Source: Pyrinomonadaceae bacterium (GTDB lineage Bacteria > Acidobacteriota > Blastocatellia > Pyrinomonadales > Pyrinomonadaceae). Taken from it: a stretch of DNA of 64,000 bases. The notes beneath the pieces are model-generated. The model was not told where the DNA came from, did not search any database, and saw only the letters and a program-made list of their open reading frames with translations. Made by a program: the position numbers and the translations under genes. Positions 60,400 through 64,000 of the stretch are shown in pieces. The stretch is taken from assembly GCA_019694395.1 (NCBI GenBank), contig JAIBCC010000004.1, positions 124,001 to 188,000 on the forward strand. Direction: 5' to 3'. Position 1 is the stretch's first letter, and the number at the start of each line of letters is the position of its first letter.

Positions 60400-60536
60400 G
60401 AAGTTTAGGAATTTGGGGAAGTTTAGGAAGTTTCGGAAGGAAGTATCTCCGTTCTAAACTTCCGAAAATTTTTAAGCCTTCTAAACTGTAAAAATAACTT
60501 CCGAAACTTCCCAAAACTTCCGAAACTTCCTAAACT
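60398..60536. repeat. Inverted repeat element, 9-nt unit family (GGAAGTTTA)
   Basis: The left arm 60398-60443 has AGAAGTTTAGGAATTTG, GGGAAGTTTA, GGAAGTTTC, GGAAGG. The right arm 60496-60536 has AACTTCCGA, AACTTCCCA, AAACTTCCGA, AACTTCCTAAACT. It fills the gap between the M16-like gene (whose stop it touches) and ubiE. Confidence 0.8.
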
Positions 60537-60544
60537 ATTACTCT

Positions 60545-61267
60545 ATGTCAGAAAGAACTGCCAACGAACAGGCTCATGCGCGAGCAGTGCGCGAGATGTT
60601 TGCCGGAATTGCAACTAAATACGATTTCCTCAACCATTTTTTATCCGTCAATATTGACAAAAGATGGCGAAAACTGGTGCGTCAGAAACTTGAAAAAGAG
60701 TTAAACGATTCAGATGCTTTGATTTTGGATGTTGCCTGCGGAACCGGAGATTTGTCAGTGGAATTACAGCAAAACGGCAAGGCAAAAGTTATCGGCACGG
60801 ATTTTTGCCGTCCGATGCTGACCATCGCCGCCGAAAAAAACACAAAAAATGATCTGTCAATTCCCTACCTCGAAGGCGACGGAATGAATCTGGCTTTTCC
60901 TGATGAAACTTTTGATGCGGTAACGATTGCTTTTGGTCTGCGGAACTTTTCCAATTGGCTGGACGGATTAAAAGAATTAAGCCGGGTTATCAAAAAAGAC
61001 GGAAAACTTGTCATTCTCGAATTCTCCGAACCGGTTGTTCCGGGTTTCAAACAAATCTTCAATCTTTATTTTACTCAGGTTTTACCGCGCATCGGCGGAG
61101 CGGTCAGCGGTTCACGCGGCGCGTATGAATATTTACCCGATTCGGTTTCACGTTTCCCAAACCAGAAGAATTTAGCTAAAATGATGAGCGAAATCGGTTT
61201 TAAAGAAGTTTCATATCAAAATTTGACGGGTGGAATTGCTGCCATTCATCTTGGAACGAAGGAATAG
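60545..61267 (+). CDS. ubiE: Demethylmenaquinone/ubiquinone C-methyltransferase UbiE (MenG)
   Basis: UbiE/MenG methylates the quinone ring, the last step of menaquinone synthesis. The 240-residue protein has the family N-terminus MFAGIATKYDFLNHFLSVNIDKRWRKLV, SAM motif I LDVACGTGDLSVEL, GDGMNLAFPDETFDAVTIAFGLRNF, RVIKKDGKLVILEFSEP and YEYLPDSVSRFPNQ. Length and motifs are normal. It is 4 nt upstream of the TMEM175-like gene, so they are co-transcribed. Confidence 0.95.
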   Translation: MSERTANEQAHARAVREMFAGIATKYDFLNHFLSVNIDKRWRKLVRQKLEKELNDSDALILDVACGTGDLSVELQQNGKAKVIGTDFCRPMLTIAAEKNTKNDLSIPYLEGDGMNLAFPDETFDAVTIAFGLRNFSNWLDGLKELSRVIKKDGKLVILEFSEPVVPGFKQIFNLYFTQVLPRIGGAVSGSRGAYEYLPDSVSRFPNQKNLAKMMSEIGFKEVSYQNLTGGIAAIHLGTKE

Positions 61268-61271
61268 CTAA

Positions 61272-61904
61272 ATGAATCATTCGGAACAAAATGCGCTTTC
61301 TTTTGAGCGGATTGTGTTTTTTAGCGACGCTGTTTTTGCGATTGTCATAACTTTGCTGGTTTTAGAGATCAAAGTGCCGCATATCGAAGAAATTGCTGAT
61401 GAAGAAGTGCGAAAAGGGCTTTTTGAACTGCTCCCGAAATTTCTCGGTTTTATTTTTAGTTTCTTTATCATCGGAATAATGTGGGTTGAGCATCATCGGA
61501 TTTTCCAATTTATTAAGGGTTACGATATGGGACTGCTTTGGCGAAATCTCATATTTTTGCTTTGCATTTCCTTTATTCCGTTTCCGACTGCACTTTTCAG
61601 CGAATATTTTTGGAGTAAAACTGCATTTATCCTTTACTCCCTGATTTTTGCGTTAGCGGCGTTAGCAAAACTTTGGGTTTGGAATTATGTCGTTAAAAAT
61701 AACCTCTTGGATGATAATTTTGATAAATCTTTGGCTTCAAGCATCACCCGCCGGTCTTTAGCGGTTCCTATTGGCTGTGTGCTTTGCCTCAGTTTGGCAA
61801 TGTTTTTGCCGAATTTCTTTTCGTTTATCGGTTTTCCGTTAATTCCGCTTTTTGCTAAACTATTGGTTTCAAATAAGAAAACGGCTGAGGAGGAAAAGGT
61901 ATGA
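61272..61904 (+). CDS. TMEM175 family (DUF1211) potassium-channel-like protein
   Basis: This 210-residue protein has six hydrophobic segments. The first contains the family hallmark RIVFFSDAVFAIVITLLVLEIKVP (RxxxFSDxVFAI). WVEHHRIFQFI, LLWRNLIFLLCISFIPFPTALF and YSLIFALAALAKLWVWNYV follow in the usual order. Bacterial TMEM175 homologues are tetrameric potassium channels. It overlaps the next secreted-protein gene by 4 nt (ATGA). Confidence 0.9.
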   Translation: MNHSEQNALSFERIVFFSDAVFAIVITLLVLEIKVPHIEEIADEEVRKGLFELLPKFLGFIFSFFIIGIMWVEHHRIFQFIKGYDMGLLWRNLIFLLCISFIPFPTALFSEYFWSKTAFILYSLIFALAALAKLWVWNYVVKNNLLDDNFDKSLASSITRRSLAVPIGCVLCLSLAMFLPNFFSFIGFPLIPLFAKLLVSNKKTAEEEKV

Positions 61905-62404
61905 AATATTTGGTTTTTCTATTGATGGCATTTTGTTCAATTTCCATTAGCGCACAGAACCAAAAGTATGTTGAAGTTTTTAATATTTTTCTATCAAGTT
62001 CAAACTTTAACTCCTCAGGCGCAAAAATTGGCAGCGTTCCCACTTCAAACGGTTTACTTCAGGATGCCCAACAAAAAGATTTGGCGCAGCAAAGAGACAG
62101 TAATCTTCAACCGTATGGAACCATCGGATTTGAGGTTAAAAACATATCGGACAAAAAAATAAAGTCGGTTTCATTTTTGGTTAATTTATCGCGCGAAAAC
62201 AAAATTATTTACAAACGAAATGTTTCCGAAAAAGTAAATTTAAATCCCGATGAAGCCCGAAAAATTAAAATAAATATCACCTCTGTCAGTAATTTTGTAT
62301 TTGCGGAGGGTTCAACCAATAATTACGCGGCAATGTCAAAGATTGGCAAAGAAGTGATTATTAAGAAAATCGTGTTTGAAGACGGAACTAAATTGAATTT
62401 CTAA
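61901..62404 (+). CDS. Secreted hypothetical protein
   Basis: This 167-residue protein has a signal peptide (YLVFLLMAFCSISISAQ). The mature part includes GTIGFEVKNISDKKIKSVSFLVNLS and ARKIKINITSVSNFVFAEG, a beta-sandwich-like segment that resembles extracellular FxxxVNxSxKxI repeats. Similar layout to the secreted protein at 5840-6427, but not obviously homologous. Family not recognised. It is coupled to the channel gene upstream and one base before the ABC permease start. Confidence 0.7.
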   Translation: MKYLVFLLMAFCSISISAQNQKYVEVFNIFLSSSNFNSSGAKIGSVPTSNGLLQDAQQKDLAQQRDSNLQPYGTIGFEVKNISDKKIKSVSFLVNLSRENKIIYKRNVSEKVNLNPDEARKIKINITSVSNFVFAEGSTNNYAAMSKIGKEVIIKKIVFEDGTKLNF

Positions 62405-62405
62405 A

Positions 62406-63386
62406 ATGAAATATAAACTAGTCAATTTTGCCAAACAGCTCGGATTACTTTTATTAGTGGTCTGGACGGTTGTGTCTTTAGTAACTCTTTTAATTGAAAT
62501 CGTGCCGGGTGATCCGGCAACGGCAATTTTGGGTGAAAATGCTACGCCGGAACAAGTCGCCAATTTTAATCAAAAACACGGACTCAACAAACCCGCCTTT
62601 TTCTTTTCTTATAAAAGTGAAACGGGATTTCAGTGGCACGGCGCGGATAATCGCTATGTTGATTATTGGAAAGGTCTTTTGACCGGAGATCTGGGAAAAT
62701 CTTTTCGCACCGACCGTCCGGTGGCGGATATGATCATCGAACGCTATCCAAATACTATCAAGCTCGCGTTGGCTTCGATGTTTATTGCAATTCTGATCGC
62801 CGTTCCGCTGGGAGTTCTGGCAGGAACCAATAAAGGCTCATTGATTGATAATTTTTCTTCCTTTGTTGCGTTGTTGGGAATTTCATTGCCAAGTTTCGTG
62901 GTCGGACCGTTTTTGGTTTATATTTTCGCGGTCAAACTTGGTTGGTTTGCGCCCACCGGCAGTTATAATCCAGAAGATATTGTTTTACCCGCGTTTACGC
63001 TCGGGGCGGCACTTTCAGCAATTTTAACCAGAATGGTGCGCTCGTCCGTTATCGAAGAGCTTGGCGAAGATTATGTGCGAACCGCCCGCGCCAAAGGTTT
63101 AAGCGAAAAAGTAGTCGTTTATAAACACGTTTTGAAAAATGGTTTGATTCCCGTGGTCACGATTTTAGGTTTGCAGCTTGGCGTTTTAATGGCTGGCGCA
63201 ATTATCACCGAAAAGATTTTTATGTGGCAGGGATTGGGGCTTTTACTGCTGGATGACGGAATTGCCAAACGCGACTATCGAATTGTGCAGGGTTGCGTTT
63301 TAGTTATCAGCGTGACCTATATTTTGGCAAATACCCTGACGGATCTGGTTTACAGTTGGCTTGATCCGCGCATCAGACTTTCGTAA
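62406..63386 (+). CDS. Peptide/nickel ABC transporter permease (DppB/OppB-like)
   Basis: This 326-residue inner-membrane permease has an N-terminal helix (LGLLLLVVWTVVSLVTLLIEIVPGDPATAILG), a periplasmic loop, and the BPD transporter core of five more helices. The EAA loop that contacts the ATPase reads EELGEDYVRTARAKGLSEKVVVYKHVLKNGLIPVV. GLLTGDLGKSFRTDRPV is a DppB/OppB signature. It forms a heterodimer with the second permease that starts at 63390. Peptide is the likely cargo; nickel or glutathione cannot be excluded. Confidence 0.93.
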   Translation: MKYKLVNFAKQLGLLLLVVWTVVSLVTLLIEIVPGDPATAILGENATPEQVANFNQKHGLNKPAFFFSYKSETGFQWHGADNRYVDYWKGLLTGDLGKSFRTDRPVADMIIERYPNTIKLALASMFIAILIAVPLGVLAGTNKGSLIDNFSSFVALLGISLPSFVVGPFLVYIFAVKLGWFAPTGSYNPEDIVLPAFTLGAALSAILTRMVRSSVIEELGEDYVRTARAKGLSEKVVVYKHVLKNGLIPVVTILGLQLGVLMAGAIITEKIFMWQGLGLLLLDDGIAKRDYRIVQGCVLVISVTYILANTLTDLVYSWLDPRIRLS

Positions 63387-63389
63387 TTA

Positions 63390-64000
63390 ATGAATCGTTT
63401 AACCTATATTGGAATTTTTATTGCAGCCGTTTTAATTCTCGTTGCAGTTTTTGCCCCGTTTATTGCGACACACGATCCGGTGGTGCAAAATTTATTAACC
63501 AGATACGCACCGCAATCAGCTGAACATTGGTTTGGAACTGATGCACTTGGACGCGATGTTTTTTCACGGCTCGTTTACGGGGCAAGAATTTCTTTGCAGG
63601 TTGGAATTGTCGTGACAGTAGTTTCAGTCATTATCGGCACAATTATCGGGGCAATTGCCGGATTTTACGGCGGTTGGGTTGATAAAATCCTGTCCGGCTA
63701 TTTATTTAATGTCTTTATGGCGTTTCCGGGGCTGCTTTTGGCAATTGCTTTGGTCGCTTTTTTAGGTGCGGGACTCGGAAAATTAATGCTGGCTTTGTGC
63801 ATTATCGGTTGGGTTGGCTATGCGCGTGTGATGCGCGGACAAGTTTTAAAAGTTCGGGAATTCGATTTTGTCCAAGCCGCCCGCGCCCTTGGTGCAAGCA
63901 ATTTACGGATTTTATTCATTCATATTTTGCCCAATGCGATTCAGCCTTTGATTGTCCAAGCCTCCTTAGGAATGGCAGGAGCAGTGCTTTCGGAAGCCTC
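63390..64000 (+). CDS. Peptide ABC transporter permease (DppC/OppC-like), 3' end outside the window
   Basis: The start is ATG 63390, three bases after the stop of the first permease. About 203 codons are visible before the edge. It has the DppC N-terminus (YIGIFIAAVLILVAVFAPFIATHDP), HWFGTDALGRDVFSRLVYGARISLQVG (the diagnostic GTDxLGRDxxSRLxYGxRxSL motif), and an EAA loop with REFDFVQAARALGASNLRILFIHILPNAIQP. The frame is open at 64000, so it is partial. ATPase and substrate-binding genes would be expected beyond the edge. Confidence 0.93.
   Translation, partial: MNRLTYIGIFIAAVLILVAVFAPFIATHDPVVQNLLTRYAPQSAEHWFGTDALGRDVFSRLVYGARISLQVGIVVTVVSVIIGTIIGAIAGFYGGWVDKILSGYLFNVFMAFPGLLLAIALVAFLGAGLGKLMLALCIIGWVGYARVMRGQVLKVREFDFVQAARALGASNLRILFIHILPNAIQPLIVQASLGMAGAVLSEA

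Overview
The window reads as chromosomal DNA of a free-living Gram-negative bacterium. The most likely source is Acidobacteriota, class Blastocatellia. This placement is inferred from gene style and not from a marker gene: a Ser/Thr kinase of the PknB-plus-TPR type, several ECF sigma factors (one of the TIGR02999 type), a zinc-ribbon/TonB C-terminal fusion, an outer-membrane BamA next to a giant TamB, M16 peptidase pairs and an AT-leaning composition. I see no rRNA, tRNA, CRISPR array, prophage or transposase gene.

Layout. 1-1000: the tail of an ECF sigma factor overlapping the first of two paralogous small proteins of unknown function. 1.2-7.5 kb: molybdenum cofactor genes moeA and moaC around a sialate O-acetylesterase (opposite strand) and a methyltransferase, then a small secreted protein and ribB with a degenerate GTP cyclohydrolase II half. 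7.7-16.1 kb: tamB and bamA, six bases apart, for outer-membrane protein assembly. 16.1-21.6 kb: guaA, a histidine phosphatase, proA, proB and a Bax inhibitor-1 family protein. 21.7-32.9 kb: a signalling and envelope-stress region with a two-domain M16 peptidase, an RskA-type anti-sigma factor, its ECF sigma factor, a fasciclin-domain protein, a TPR Ser/Thr kinase, two secreted proteins (one broken by a single stop codon), a second ECF sigma factor and a TonB-like protein. 33.1-36.4 kb: a VKOR/DsbA disulfide pair and dxs. 36.6-45.6 kb: an exported-like orphan, a HAD phosphatase, the conserved transglutaminase / alpha-E / ATP-grasp trio, two envelope helper proteins, and prmC in an operon with a methyltransferase and an alpha/alpha-toroid protein. 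45.7-50.5 kb: an orphan sensor kinase, a rhodanese, a DUF4149 membrane protein, a GrdB-like protein and a parDE toxin-antitoxin pair. 50.5-57.1 kb: a long minus-strand run of membrane proteins with a geranylgeranyl-reductase-like flavoprotein and a winged-helix regulator. 57.4-64 kb: the zinc-ribbon/TonB protein, a catalytically dead M16 homologue, ubiE, a TMEM175-like channel, a secreted protein and the start of a peptide ABC transporter.

The most striking feature is not a gene. Between genes, and sometimes inside them, the window is peppered with short AT-leaning repeats built from quasi-tandem units of 7, 8, 9 or 10 nt. Many are arranged as two facing arms around a short spacer. The unit sequence differs from element to element but the architecture is the same. 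Several copies have been absorbed into proteins: part of the BamA signal peptide, linkers in MoeA, the Ser/Thr kinase and the toroid protein, and the C-terminal tails of PrmC and the flavoprotein. I regard this repeat superfamily as the best candidate for something undescribed here.
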